Source: Sphingomonas aquatilis (GTDB taxonomy: Bacteria > Pseudomonadota > Alphaproteobacteria > Sphingomonadales > Sphingomonadaceae). Taken from it: 55,903 bases of DNA. Of this stretch, positions 1 to 6,498 are shown piece by piece; position 1 is the first letter of the stretch, and each line of letters starts with the position of its first letter. Location of the stretch: positions 1-55,903 of the forward strand of contig NZ_JACIDB010000013.1 of assembly GCF_014196115.1 (NCBI RefSeq), written 5' to 3'. The notes below the pieces were generated by a model. The model was given only the letters and a program-made list of their open reading frames with translations. It was not told the DNA's origin and made no database searches. The position numbers were made by a program, and so were the translations under genes.

Positions 1-110
1 GTGCCGACGTGATGCAGTGCAAGGCCGGTTCGCCGAGAGGGGGAGGGGCTGTTCTTACATACAGTTACACCTCTCCCCCGGAATAACCGTTCTGATTAGA
101 GGCCAGAACG

Positions 111-132
111 GCCCGGAGCCAAGGCTCCGGGC
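111..132. terminator. Perfect 10-bp hairpin downstream of the response regulator gene
   Basis: GCCCGGAGCC and GGCTCCGGGC are separated by AA. The hairpin lies 17 bp past the stop of the leftward response regulator gene, so it is probably its transcription end. There is no long T tract on either side, so intrinsic termination is likely but not certain. Confidence 0.5.
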
Positions 133-148
133 CTCTTCTCACGTTCAC

Positions 149-556
149 CTAGACCGCGTGCTTGAGCGGCTCCGGCTTTTTGCCGTCAGGCAGCTTTTCG
201 CGGAGGTGGTCATGAACCATGCGCGCGTTGAACGGCTTGCCGATGAATGTCGCTTTGTCGGGCATGTCACCCTCTTCGGGCTTCACCCGCCCACTCGCGA
301 TCACGATCTCGATGTGGGGCCAGTGCTGGTCGACGTGCCGGGCCAAGGCGAATCCATTCATGTCGCCCGGCATGTCGACGTCTGAAAACAGCAGCGTGAC
401 ATTCCCAGCATGATCTTGGAGAAGATCGACAGCTTCCTGGCCGGTCCCCCCGTAATAGCAACGGAAGCCAGCATCTTGGAGGATGTCGCAGGCGTCCATC
501 TGGATCAGTGGATCATCGTCCACCACGAGGGCGTAGGGGTCGGTTGAGAGAGGCAT
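149..556 (-). CDS. Single-domain response regulator (CheY-like receiver)
   Basis: A 135-residue protein made almost wholly of one receiver domain. The acidic pocket is D13-D14-D15, the phosphoacceptor is D59 in the SDVDMPG motif, the switch residue is S88 and the conserved lysine is K107 in GKPF. There is no output domain, so it would act by protein-protein contact, as single-domain regulators do in phosphorelays. The C-terminus is short and basic. No cognate kinase is present in the window. It stands alone, and a perfect hairpin follows its stop. Family assignment is firm; the pathway is unknown. Confidence 0.9.
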   Translation of the reverse strand: MPLSTDPYALVVDDDPLIQMDACDILQDAGFRCYYGGTGQEAVDLLQDHAGNVTLLFSDVDMPGDMNGFALARHVDQHWPHIEIVIASGRVKPEEGDMPDKATFIGKPFNARMVHDHLREKLPDGKKPEPLKHAV

Positions 557-602
557 CGAGGTACAATTCCCGGCTGAGGAAAAGGTCTCCGAGGAATGTC
601 TG

Positions 603-699
603 GCGTCTCCCGGCTACGCCGGGACCGTTGCTCTATTCCGCTTGCGCTCCACCGAGCCCGTACCGGTCTCGGCCCATTCGGGTGACGATCAACTGACGG
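603..699 (+). repeat. Dispersed leader-type repeat family 2, copy 1
   Basis: Begins with GCGTCTCC and a small hairpin (CCCGGCTACGCCGGG), then a stretch ending in GGTCTCGGCCCATTCGGGTG. The same arrangement, with a different hairpin but nearly identical following sequence, recurs at 4753-4850, and a weaker copy lies near 55520-55570. It lies in a gene-poor stretch (557-1096) in which I see no convincing coding region. Confidence 0.6.
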
Positions 700-994
700 T
701 CGCGGACGCGCGCAGGAAACTTCTTTCCGAAAAGCGGCAAGATGTTTCCAAACCAGCCAAGCGACACCAGCCATCCGTGGGCCCAGCAACTCTGCCGATC
801 GCCGGAGACGCGGAGTGGGGCGGCGGGATAGGCAAGCGTCCAGCAGACCCGCGAGGGTGGCGCATCGGGCAGTCCAATGTTGCGCAGCGAGGCTCCGGCC
901 GTCGTGCTTCACCCCGCTCTTTGAGGCGCAATCCTTGGGCCGGGTCGGGTCCTTATACGATCAACCCACAAGGGGTCCGGGCGCTTCGCTACGG

Positions 995-1018
995 CTTTTT
1001 TCCGCGCGCGGAAAAAAG
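995..1018. repeat. Perfect 24-bp palindrome
   Basis: A run of six T, then CCGCGCGCGG, then six A, bounded by C and G; it equals its own reverse complement. The T run precedes and the A run follows the GC core, the reverse of an intrinsic terminator. It sits about 80 bp upstream of the small gene at 1097 and could be a protein-binding site or cruciform. Confidence 0.75.
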
Positions 1019-1096
1019 TGATCGCGGCCCCTCTCCGTCCTGTCGGGCGCCTGTCGAGCGGGGATGAACCCCGTCGGCTTCACAGGAGCCTCGGTC

Positions 1097-1261
1097 ATGT
1101 TCAACGATATCTGGATCGCCCGCAAGAACGCCCTCAGCCTCGCACGCACCCTCATGGTCGCCACCATGATTATCTCGGTCGGCACCCAATACGCCGTCAT
1201 CACCGCTGAAGATCACGACAGCTCGCTCACCGTCGTCCAGGAGTTTGACCCGTTCGCCTGA
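1097..1261 (+). CDS. Small putative membrane protein (54 aa)
   Basis: Reads MFNDIWIARKNALSLARTLM and continues with a hydrophobic stretch (about residues 16-35), ending in an acidic tail. I chose this ATG because CAGGAG lies 8-13 nt upstream; an in-frame ATG at 1064 has no such site and would add 11 residues. A short hairpin (GGGG-ATGAA-CCCC, about 1058-1070) sits in its leader. No family recognised. The hydrophobic segment suggests an inner-membrane or exported peptide. Confidence 0.5.
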   Translation: MFNDIWIARKNALSLARTLMVATMIISVGTQYAVITAEDHDSSLTVVQEFDPFA

Positions 1262-1418
1262 CCGGTTGGGGGCCTCGCGGCCCCCGCGCCTATCGGCGCC
1301 AAGAGAGGGCCAAGGCGGGCATCGAGCCCGCCCAGGCCCCGCGCGTCGCGCGGCTGCGGCACCGTGGGAGGACTGCTCATTCGTGTCGTCCAAGTGTGAC
1401 ATGGGTACGCGCTCGCCT

Positions 1419-1501
1419 CAAGGATGCACGGCCCCTCCAATTTGCTGCGCAAATCGGTTCCTCCGTGCCCCGCTCCGCGGCCGCTTCGCGGTCCCTGACC
1501 C
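1419..1501 (+). repeat. Dispersed ~84-bp leader repeat family 1, copy 1
   Basis: Begins CAAGGATGCACGGCCCCTCC and ends near CCCTGACCC. It contains a small stem (ATTTGC-TGC-GCAAAT) and a CGCGG inverted repeat. Near-identical copies lie at 3636-3719 and 4917-5001, all in the same orientation and each ending roughly 55-65 bp before the ATG of a small gene. Confidence 0.85.
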
Positions 1502-1563
1502 GATCGCTCGAAGCCCATGTCCGGGAGCTCCCGCACAAATTCGTGCAACAACGGGAGAACCCT

Positions 1564-1821
1564 ATGCAAGTAGACCTGTATCAAACACTCAAAGGCATCA
1601 ACGTAAGCGACGAACAGGCAAAGCTGGTGGTAGCCAGCATCGAGGAGTATATCGACGGGATGGTTGGAGACGCGACAAAGCCGCTTCAGGAGAAGATCGA
1701 CGGCCTGCAAAGGTCTCTCGAGACGCACATGAAAACCCAAACCTGGGTCATCAGCATCATCGGCTTTACCATCGTGGCCCTGACCGCGATCGGAACGCTA
1801 GTCTCGATCCTGCGGCACTGA
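1564..1821 (+). CDS. Small protein with C-terminal membrane anchor (85 aa)
   Basis: The N-terminal 60 residues are helical and charged (MQVDLYQTLKGINVSDEQAK at the start). Residues about 61-82 form one transmembrane helix ending in ILRH. The start was chosen at the ATG preceded by GGGAGA; the reading frame stays open further upstream but runs through the leader repeat. It is followed within 7 bp by a strong terminator and preceded by repeat family 1, copy 1. No family recognised; the layout suggests a tail-anchored, coiled-coil-like peptide. Confidence 0.6.
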   Translation: MQVDLYQTLKGINVSDEQAKLVVASIEEYIDGMVGDATKPLQEKIDGLQRSLETHMKTQTWVISIIGFTIVALTAIGTLVSILRH

Positions 1822-1827
1822 GGCGGA

Positions 1828-1851
1828 GGGGGCTCCGGCCCCCTTTTTTTT
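1828..1851 (+). terminator. Rho-independent terminator
   Basis: Six-base-pair stem GGGGGC/GCCCCC with a TCCG tetraloop, followed directly by eight T. It begins 7 bp past the stop of the 85-aa gene, and is the clearest intrinsic terminator in the window. Confidence 0.92.
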
Positions 1852-1956
1852 GCTCACCGCGAACCAGGCCGCACCAGCTCCGCAGCGAAAAGCTAGTCTG
1901 TCACCGCCAGAGCGCCTATCCGATCCGCGGTCGCCCAACCCGGGCGGTCAAGGGAG

Positions 1957-2067
1957 GTGATATCTATAGACACCGCAACAATCGTAGCACTGGTACTCGG
2001 CGTCGCGACGCTCGTCGTCGCGATCCTCGGCTTGGTGGTGAAAATCATCGAGCTGTCGCGCCACTAG
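1957..2067 (+). CDS. Tiny transmembrane peptide (36 aa)
   Basis: An open frame encodes a peptide of the form (M)ISIDTATIVALVLGVATLVV, then AILGLVVKIIELSRH: one strongly hydrophobic helix with a short basic tail, like phage- or toxin-type small membrane peptides. The start is uncertain: the only GTG overlaps the good Shine-Dalgarno sequence AGGGAGGTG, and the codons at ideal spacing are ATA. Two hairpins follow the stop. Function unknown. Confidence 0.4.
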   Translation: MISIDTATIVALVLGVATLVVAILGLVVKIIELSRH

Positions 2068-2081
2068 GCCGAGTTGGGGAC

Positions 2082-2103
2082 CCCCGGCGCTGGAACGCCG
2101 GGG
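2082..2103. terminator. 8-bp GC-rich hairpin
   Basis: CCCCGGCG and CGCCGGGG flank the loop CTGGAA. It lies 15 bp past the stop of the tiny membrane peptide. No T tract follows. Confidence 0.45.
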
Positions 2104-2119
2104 CGTCCTTACAAAGTTT

Positions 2120-2149
2120 GAGCCCCGAACGCTGGAACGCTCGGGGCTC
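2120..2149. repeat. Second hairpin sharing the loop of the preceding one
   Basis: GAGCCCCGA and TCGGGGCTC form a perfect 9-bp stem. The loop contains CGCTGGAACGC, the same core as in the hairpin at 2082, although the stem sequence differs. Confidence 0.5.
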
Positions 2150-2230
2150 AGGGGATGATCTACAGACATAGAACATCGTAGCCCGACCGATATACGCTTC
2201 AATCCTTACCGCTTCAAGACGGCCTTGCTG

Positions 2231-2563
2231 TCACCCCCGCGCCGTTCTGACAGGCGGCAAAGCCTCAAACGAAGCGACGAGGCCAGGATCGCGTAGCAAC
2301 GTCGTCCACGTCCCCCCGTAGGTCCGCGAGGCCAGATAGAAGGTTGAGCTGATGCACTCGACCATCCGGCAGCGCTCCAGCTTGTCGACCAGCGAGTAGC
2401 CCGGTCCGTGCCGGGCGACGATGTCGTGTAGATCCACGCGCATCAGGGTTCCGCAGCCCGAGCAGCGGGTGCGAACCAGAGCGTTCATGCGCAACATCTC
2501 GCCCGCGCTCTCCATCCAGCGGGGCCACAGGGTGACGATGTTGGCGGCATCTTGCATGGGCAT
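2231..2563 (-). CDS. Small putative zinc-ribbon protein (110 aa)
   Basis: Contains CSGCG near residues 34-38 and a second cysteine pair (RCRMVEC) about 30 residues later. The pattern resembles that of the smaller protein at 5972-6211 (CVCG ... RLRCRGCG), so the two may be paralogues. The N-terminal 30 residues are helical. A role in nucleic-acid or metal binding is inference only. The start is the first ATG of the frame; a second ATG two codons on is equally possible. Confidence 0.5.
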   Translation of the reverse strand: MPMQDAANIVTLWPRWMESAGEMLRMNALVRTRCSGCGTLMRVDLHDIVARHGPGYSLVDKLERCRMVECISSTFYLASRTYGGTWTTLLRDPGLVASFEALPPVRTARG

Positions 2564-2808
2564 ACGATAACCCCCGATCGGCGCGATCGTCCAGCATGTG
2601 CATTGGTCTTAGGGGTCTCCTACTATGCGACGGTCGCGAGGGCATTTCGGGCTCCGAGGTCCTGGCCGGTGCGCTCGCGCGAGCAAGCCCGCGGGGCGGG
2701 CTTCTCCACTCCGTTTCGACCCTACGGGTGCACGCGCGATCTATGCACCGGCCGTCCTGTCGCCTGTCGAAAGGCCCCGATCGTCGGGGTCCAGGGATGG
2801 AGACCATC

Positions 2809-3201
2809 ATGGCCGAGCACACGCCTCAACCCGACCGCGCCAAGGGTGGCGCATCTGCAATCGCCTGCCTCAACGATTGGCTTCGCGACAACATCCACGC
2901 CCCCGGCCGCAACCGCATCATGATGACGCAAGGGGTGGCCGAGCTGATCGGCGACGTCAGCCTGTTCCGCAACTTCCGCAAGCGCGCCGAGCTGCTGCGT
3001 ATGGTGCGTGCCTACGACGCGTTCGACGCCTCGATCGACCCGCACGGCGAGCGTGACATGGGCCGGTTCGAGTTCGAGGGGACCGACTGCTACTGGAAGA
3101 TCGATTATTACAACCTCGACCTGTCCGCAGGCGCCGAGGATCCGAGCGATCCCTTCCTCACCGTCCGCGTCCTGACCATCATGCGCGTCGACGAACGATG
3201 A
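2809..3201 (+). CDS. DUF3768 family protein (130 aa)
   Basis: Matches the DUF3768 pattern: an N-terminal helix with LNDWLR, a TQGVAELIG segment, and the signature around residues 68-100 (VRAYDAFDASIDPHGERDMG, then FEFEGTDCYWKIDYYN). Such proteins are common on alphaproteobacterial plasmids; their function is not known. The start is the ATG with GGAG about 7 nt upstream; the frame is open further 5' but those residues look like leader. A CCCCGATCGTCGGGG hairpin lies just before the ribosome site, and a GCCCCGGC/GCCGGGGC hairpin follows the stop. Confidence 0.8.
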   Translation: MAEHTPQPDRAKGGASAIACLNDWLRDNIHAPGRNRIMMTQGVAELIGDVSLFRNFRKRAELLRMVRAYDAFDASIDPHGERDMGRFEFEGTDCYWKIDYYNLDLSAGAEDPSDPFLTVRVLTIMRVDER

Positions 3202-3260
3202 CCGATGCCGCCCCGGCGCGAGCCGCCGGGGCTCGCTCCAAGCCCTGAAAGGATCCACCG

Positions 3261-3476
3261 ATGCCTGCCCGAGCCAACGCACTTGTTCAGCCTGCCGCCT
3301 TCGATCGTCACTCTCGCCAGCGCGAGGTCGACTTCGCCCGCGGCTGTGTCCGCCACGAAGGCGGCATCCTCACCGACGAGATCGAACGGCTGAATGCCCA
3401 ATACATTGCCGGCGAGATCGACAGTGACGAGCTGACGAATGCGATCCTCCAATCGCAAACCGTTCAGACTCATTGA
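3261..3476 (+). CDS. Orphan VbhA-like antitoxin (71 aa)
   Basis: Very close in sequence to the antitoxin at 33889-34113 (shared blocks FARG, EGGIL, DEIE, AGE and SDELT). Class I Fic antitoxins carry an (S/T)xxxE(G/N) inhibitory helix; here it reads CVRHEG, so E33 and G34 are kept but the Ser/Thr position is Cys29. A Shine-Dalgarno GAAAGGA precedes the ATG. No Fic toxin gene adjoins it: DUF3768 lies upstream and a terminator downstream. It may be a spare antitoxin able to neutralise the Fic protein at 34110, or a relic. Confidence 0.75.
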   Translation: MPARANALVQPAAFDRHSRQREVDFARGCVRHEGGILTDEIERLNAQYIAGEIDSDELTNAILQSQTVQTH

Positions 3477-3489
3477 CCGACGCGGAGGG

Positions 3490-3513
3490 CGGTGCGGGAA
3501 ACCGCACCGTTTT
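3490..3513 (+). terminator. Terminator of the orphan antitoxin gene
   Basis: Stem CGGTGCGG/CCGCACCG with a GAAA loop followed by TTTT, 13 bp past the stop codon. Confidence 0.85.
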
Positions 3514-3635
3514 CCGCGCGAAAGCACGAACAGAGGATGGCGTGGACGCTTGCTGCAACGTTCGCCTGTCCCACCACCGTTGGAAGGCTCTGTCGTCGAC
3601 GGCCATTCATCGTGACAAGCCGAATGGACCGGCGT

Positions 3636-3719
3636 CAAGGATGCACGGCCCCTCCAATTTGCTGCGCAAATCGGTTCCTCCGTGCCCCGCTACGCGGCCG
3701 CTTACGCGGTCCCTGACCC
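3636..3719 (+). repeat. Dispersed ~84-bp leader repeat family 1, copy 2
   Basis: Nearly identical to 1419-1501 over its whole length; differences are confined mainly to the CGCGGCCGCTTACGCGG part. It ends 53 bp before the ATG at 3773. Confidence 0.85.
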
Positions 3720-3772
3720 CGGCCCATTCGGCTCGTCAGCCCGCCCCTGTCGTAAACGAACAGGAGGTTCAC

Positions 3773-3916
3773 ATGCATATTCAGACCGCACGCACCCAGG
3801 TTTGGCTCGCGGAACTGGCCAGCATTCAGGCAGAAATCGAAGCGCACGGTATGCCCGCGGCACCCCGGCCCGCTCGCAAGCGGACCCGCAAGCTCAAGCC
3901 GCTCTGGGAAGAATGA
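3773..3916 (+). CDS. Small basic protein (47 aa)
   Basis: Starts MHIQTARTQVWLAELASIQA and ends in an Arg/Lys-rich tail (RPARKRTRKLKPLWEE). An excellent ribosome site CAGGAGG lies 6 nt before the ATG. It is framed by repeat family 1 copy 2 upstream and a GC-rich hairpin 6 bp downstream, so it forms a compact independent unit. The basic tail suggests nucleic-acid binding, which is inference. No family recognised. Confidence 0.6.
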   Translation: MHIQTARTQVWLAELASIQAEIEAHGMPAAPRPARKRTRKLKPLWEE

Positions 3917-3921
3917 GGCGA

Positions 3922-3942
3922 CGGGGCGGCGCAGCCGCCCCG
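3922..3942 (+). terminator. 9-bp GC hairpin after the 47-aa gene
   Basis: CGGGGCGGC, loop GCA, then GCCGCCCCG. No T tract, but the position just after a stop codon fits a transcript end. Confidence 0.6.
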
Positions 3943-3963
3943 CTCTCGGCATGTCTCATGCCA

Positions 3964-4076
3964 GTGACATTTACCCCCCCTTTTCCATGCCCCCGCTTGC
4001 CAACGGACCGAGGTTGCGGCCGTGAAGGGCGCGGCGATTTCGCCAAACCGTGTCTCGCGGTGACATTTACCCCCCC
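3964..4076 (+). repeat. Pair of 17-bp direct repeats
   Basis: GTGACATTTACCCCCCC occurs at 3964-3980 and again at 4060-4076, exactly 96 bp apart. Repeated GTGACATTT-type motifs resemble the multiple subterminal repeats of IS21-family ends, so this may be an insertion-sequence relic. No transposase remnant is visible between or beside them. Confidence 0.6.
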
Positions 4077-4153
4077 CCTTCGCGATCGTTTCAGCCGAAC
4101 GTGGATTGAAACTTCCCCGACGTTCTGAATGATGGGTTCGACTGGGGAGCACC

Positions 4154-4735
4154 ATGAAGACACTCGTTCTGATCGCATTGCTTGCGGCGAGCCTTCCTGC
4201 ATCGGCGCAGGCGCAGGATACGTCCAAATCGCCGGACGGACTGTACACGGTCTCGATCGTTCCCAACGGCGCGGGGGATGAGAATGGCTCGGGCGCGGAG
4301 GCGCTGGTTCTCTACAGCACCAAGAGCAACCTCAAACGTCGGCTGCTCGTATCCAAATGGGATGGCGATTATGCCCGCAACCTCGCCAACCTCTCAAAGC
4401 CATTGTTTTCCCTCGATGGCGGCTATGTCTACTTCAACAGCTCGGACGCATCGCCGAACTCCAGCTACGTTCATCAATTCGATCTGAAGCTAAACGCGGT
4501 TCGATCGATCTGCCCCGGTTGGGCGTTGCGCGTCATGCGTACCGGACCCTATCGCGGCTATCTGCTGGTCCAGACCCACCGCTATTGGGATCGCCCGGAA
4601 GGTGGCTCCTACAACCCGGTGTTCCTAACGCACCCATCGGGCAAGAAAATCATGATGGTGCCAGGTAGCGACAATGACGAGGGCGAGCTGGCAGTCGACC
4701 CATGGCTCACAAAAATGAACTGGCGGGCTTGGTAG
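4154..4735 (+). CDS. Secreted protein of unknown function (193 aa)
   Basis: A clear Sec signal peptide covers residues 1-20 (hydrophobic core LVLIALLAASLPASA, cleavage near AQA). The mature part looks like beta-strand repeats: SPDGLYTVSIVPNG, SLDGGYVYFNSSD and HQFDLKLNAVRSI suggest a propeller-like or WD40-like periplasmic protein, but it is too short for a full propeller. The ATG has GGGGAG upstream. It stands alone between the 17-bp repeats and a GC hairpin. No specific family recognised. Confidence 0.75.
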   Translation: MKTLVLIALLAASLPASAQAQDTSKSPDGLYTVSIVPNGAGDENGSGAEALVLYSTKSNLKRRLLVSKWDGDYARNLANLSKPLFSLDGGYVYFNSSDASPNSSYVHQFDLKLNAVRSICPGWALRVMRTGPYRGYLLVQTHRYWDRPEGGSYNPVFLTHPSGKKIMMVPGSDNDEGELAVDPWLTKMNWRAW

Positions 4736-4752
4736 AGCCGAGCCAGCGAGGG

Positions 4753-4850
4753 GCGTCTCCCCGCCCTTATGGGGCGGGGCCGAGCTCTACTCCGCTTGCG
4801 CTCCACCGAGCCCCTGCGGGTCTCGGCCCTTCGGGTGACGATCCCTGACG
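4753..4850 (+). repeat. Dispersed leader-type repeat family 2, copy 2
   Basis: GCGTCTCC, then the hairpin CCCCGCCC-TTATG-GGGCGGGG (4759-4779), then CTCTACTCCGCTTGCGCTCC and a tail ending GGGTGACGATCCCTGACG. The sequence after the hairpin nearly matches 631-698. The hairpin follows the secreted-protein gene by 23 bp and may also end its transcript. Confidence 0.65.
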
Positions 4851-4916
4851 TGACAACAACACAGGTGTATTACCCACCTACTGCAGGCCTAGCATGAGGT
4901 CCGGCTCCTGCCGCCT

Positions 4917-5001
4917 CAAGGATGCGCGGCCCCTCCAATTTGCTGCGCAAATCGGCTCCTCCGCGCCCCGCTCACGCGGCCGCTTCGCGGTCCTCTGACC
5001 C
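4917..5001 (+). repeat. Dispersed ~84-bp leader repeat family 1, copy 3
   Basis: The same sequence as at 1419 and 3636, with a handful of substitutions (GATGCGCGG for GATGCACGG, for example). It ends 54 bp before the ATG at 5056 and follows copy 2 of repeat family 2 by 66 bp. Confidence 0.85.
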
Positions 5002-5055
5002 GGCATCGCTGCACCTCTTGGCCATGCCGCCAATGATGGCATGAAGGAGATTGTT

Positions 5056-5370
5056 ATGTCGCACCGCCTCTTCGCTCAACTCGCTTTTGAGCGCGCCTTG
5101 GGCAGCGCCGCGATCAAGTCGCTGAAGGATGCGCTCACCGAGAAGGCGAACTTCGCCGCTCAAACCAACTGGCCCAAACCAGACCCATTCGCCGGGCAAT
5201 ATGACGTCGACGCGCTCACCGCCGAACTCGATCAGATCGTTCAAGATCGCATCCGCGACGTGCTGGAGGGTCCAGGACTGCAGATCATCGACCGGGGCGA
5301 GCTGTTCGCTGAGCCTGAGATCGTAGCTTTGGTTCAGGCCGCCAAGGCGAAACGGGACAAGCCCGGCTGA
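5056..5370 (+). CDS. Hypothetical protein (104 aa)
   Basis: A soluble, mostly helical, acidic protein (begins MSHRLFAQLAFERALGSAAI). The ribosome site AAGGAGA lies 5 nt before the ATG, which settles the start against an in-frame ATG at 5041. There is no membrane segment or cysteine motif. It is preceded by repeat family 1 copy 3 and followed after 7 bp by a perfect GC hairpin. No family recognised. Confidence 0.65.
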   Translation: MSHRLFAQLAFERALGSAAIKSLKDALTEKANFAAQTNWPKPDPFAGQYDVDALTAELDQIVQDRIRDVLEGPGLQIIDRGELFAEPEIVALVQAAKAKRDKPG

Positions 5371-5377
5371 ACCAACC

Positions 5378-5397
5378 GGGGCGGCTTCGGCCGCCCC
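5378..5397. terminator. 8-bp hairpin with TTCG tetraloop
   Basis: GGGGCGGC, TTCG, GCCGCCCC. It sits between the convergent ends of the 104-aa gene and the leftward 87-aa gene, so it could serve both, though it has no T tract. Confidence 0.65.
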
Positions 5398-5401
5398 GCA
5401 T

Positions 5402-5665
5402 TCACCCAAGCGAAGTTGGGGACGGCACGTAAGGATGCGCCTCTCGCACCACCGCCGCAGCCTTCTCGATCACCTCTATATCCGACGCCTTTCCCGTCGG
5501 ATCGATCCTCCAATTCGATCGGGGATGAAAGACGATTGGCAGTGCCGTCACTTCTCCGACGAGCTTCCTCCAATGTTCCTCCGGTTTGTCGGTGACGCCG
5601 GTCAGGAGATGAACGAGCAAGTCGCGAATATCGTCTGCGCTTGCAGGAGCATCATGGTTAGCCAT
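5402..5665 (-). CDS. Hypothetical protein (87 aa)
   Basis: Starts MANHDAPASADDIRDLLVHL. It is a soluble protein of mixed helix and strand, with a VFHPRSNWRIDPTG segment in the middle. The frame is open further upstream to 5773, but that part overlaps the leader of the divergent HhH gene and looks non-coding, so the internal ATG was preferred; no strong ribosome site supports either. No family recognised. Confidence 0.5.
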   Translation of the reverse strand: MANHDAPASADDIRDLLVHLLTGVTDKPEEHWRKLVGEVTALPIVFHPRSNWRIDPTGKASDIEVIEKAAAVVREAHPYVPSPTSLG

Positions 5666-5760
5666 GACGCAATCTAACCGCTTCAACGTCCTCAGCCATC
5701 GCGACTTTGGACCGCAACCGGGCGTCGCCGGTTTCATCACCGCCCAACGAAAGGTTGAAC

Positions 5761-5967
5761 ATGAGCGACGCATCCCTCGTGAACGTAAACACCGCTACCG
5801 CAGCGGAACTCGACGCAGTGCCCGAGCTCAAAGGTCATGGCTTCGAGATTGTCCGTTACCGCGATGAGCGTGGCAAATTCACCGATCTACGCCAGCTCGA
5901 CGAGGTTCCCGGCCTGGCCGGCAAGGCGGACGGTGGAAGGTCCGCGCTGACCGTCGGCGACGCCTAA
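5761..5967 (+). CDS. Helix-hairpin-helix (ComEA-like) small protein (68 aa)
   Basis: Residues about 7-55 match the ComEA/HhH1 pattern: VNVNTATAAELDAVPELKG, then a stretch ending QLDEVPGLAG. Such domains bind DNA without sequence preference through backbone contacts. Unlike ComEA there is no membrane anchor, so a cytoplasmic role is expected. The ATG has GAAAGG upstream. Its neighbours are divergent (5402) and convergent (5972) hypothetical genes. Confidence 0.75.
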   Translation: MSDASLVNVNTATAAELDAVPELKGHGFEIVRYRDERGKFTDLRQLDEVPGLAGKADGGRSALTVGDA

Positions 5968-5971
5968 ACGA

Positions 5972-6211
5972 CTAGCGTTTGACGATGGGGACGGACGACA
6001 CCGACGCATGTCCACGGCGACCGCAGCCACGGCAGCGGAGCCGGATTATCTTGGACGCTACCTCCCCATCGCCACGAAAGCGTTCAAGGATCCTAGCCGC
6101 CGGCATATTCATGGTGCGACCACAGACGCACATAATCCGCATGTCAGCACGATCCGCCGCCCATTCGGCGAGCGTTGTGTAGGGCGCCTGGATCGTCGGT
6201 CGCTTGCTCAC
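5972..6211 (-). CDS. Small putative zinc-ribbon protein (79 aa)
   Basis: CVCGRTM near residue 28 and RCRGCGRRG near residue 60 give four or five cysteines in a zinc-ribbon arrangement, with a basic body. It starts at GTG, which overlaps the stop of the upstream gene as GTGA, implying translational coupling. It resembles the 110-aa protein at 2231-2563. The likely role is metal-stabilised nucleic-acid or protein binding (inference). Confidence 0.55.
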   Translation of the reverse strand: MSKRPTIQAPYTTLAEWAADRADMRIMCVCGRTMNMPAARILERFRGDGEVASKIIRLRCRGCGRRGHASVSSVPIVKR

Positions 6212-6495
6212 AGAGGCGAGACATCTTCATACCGCCCCGCTTTACGAAGCTGACGGACGATCCCGTTGAAAGCAGCGGTAACGCCCTGAGCGCGGCCAAT
6301 CTCATTGGTTTGCGACGCGGCGTCCCAATACAATTCCAGCGGCCAACGCTCGGGGCAGTGCGGCAACAAGCAGCGCAAGGCGAGCCGCACCTCCATGCCA
6401 TCAACCGTCGTTTCCGAGCAGCGGGCGACGCCGGACCGCAAGATGTGCACTGACAGCGCGATCACCACGCGCTGGTGCCGAGGCAAGCTCGACAC
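6208..6495 (-). CDS. Hypothetical protein downstream of dnaE2 (95 aa)
   Basis: Begins 3 bp after the dnaE2 stop and overlaps the next gene by GTGA, so it probably belongs to the SOS operon transcript. It has three cysteines (VARCSE, LRCLLPHCPE) and basic stretches. No family recognised. It could be a late passenger of the mutasome operon. Confidence 0.5.
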   Translation of the reverse strand: MSSLPRHQRVVIALSVHILRSGVARCSETTVDGMEVRLALRCLLPHCPERWPLELYWDAASQTNEIGRAQGVTAAFNGIVRQLRKAGRYEDVSPL

Positions 6496-6498
6496 GGC

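Noticed and set aside
642..1067. + strand frame of 141 codons in the left non-coding stretch
   Set aside because: It reads through a dispersed repeat and the 24-bp palindrome, has no ribosome site and is rich in Arg/Pro/Gly.
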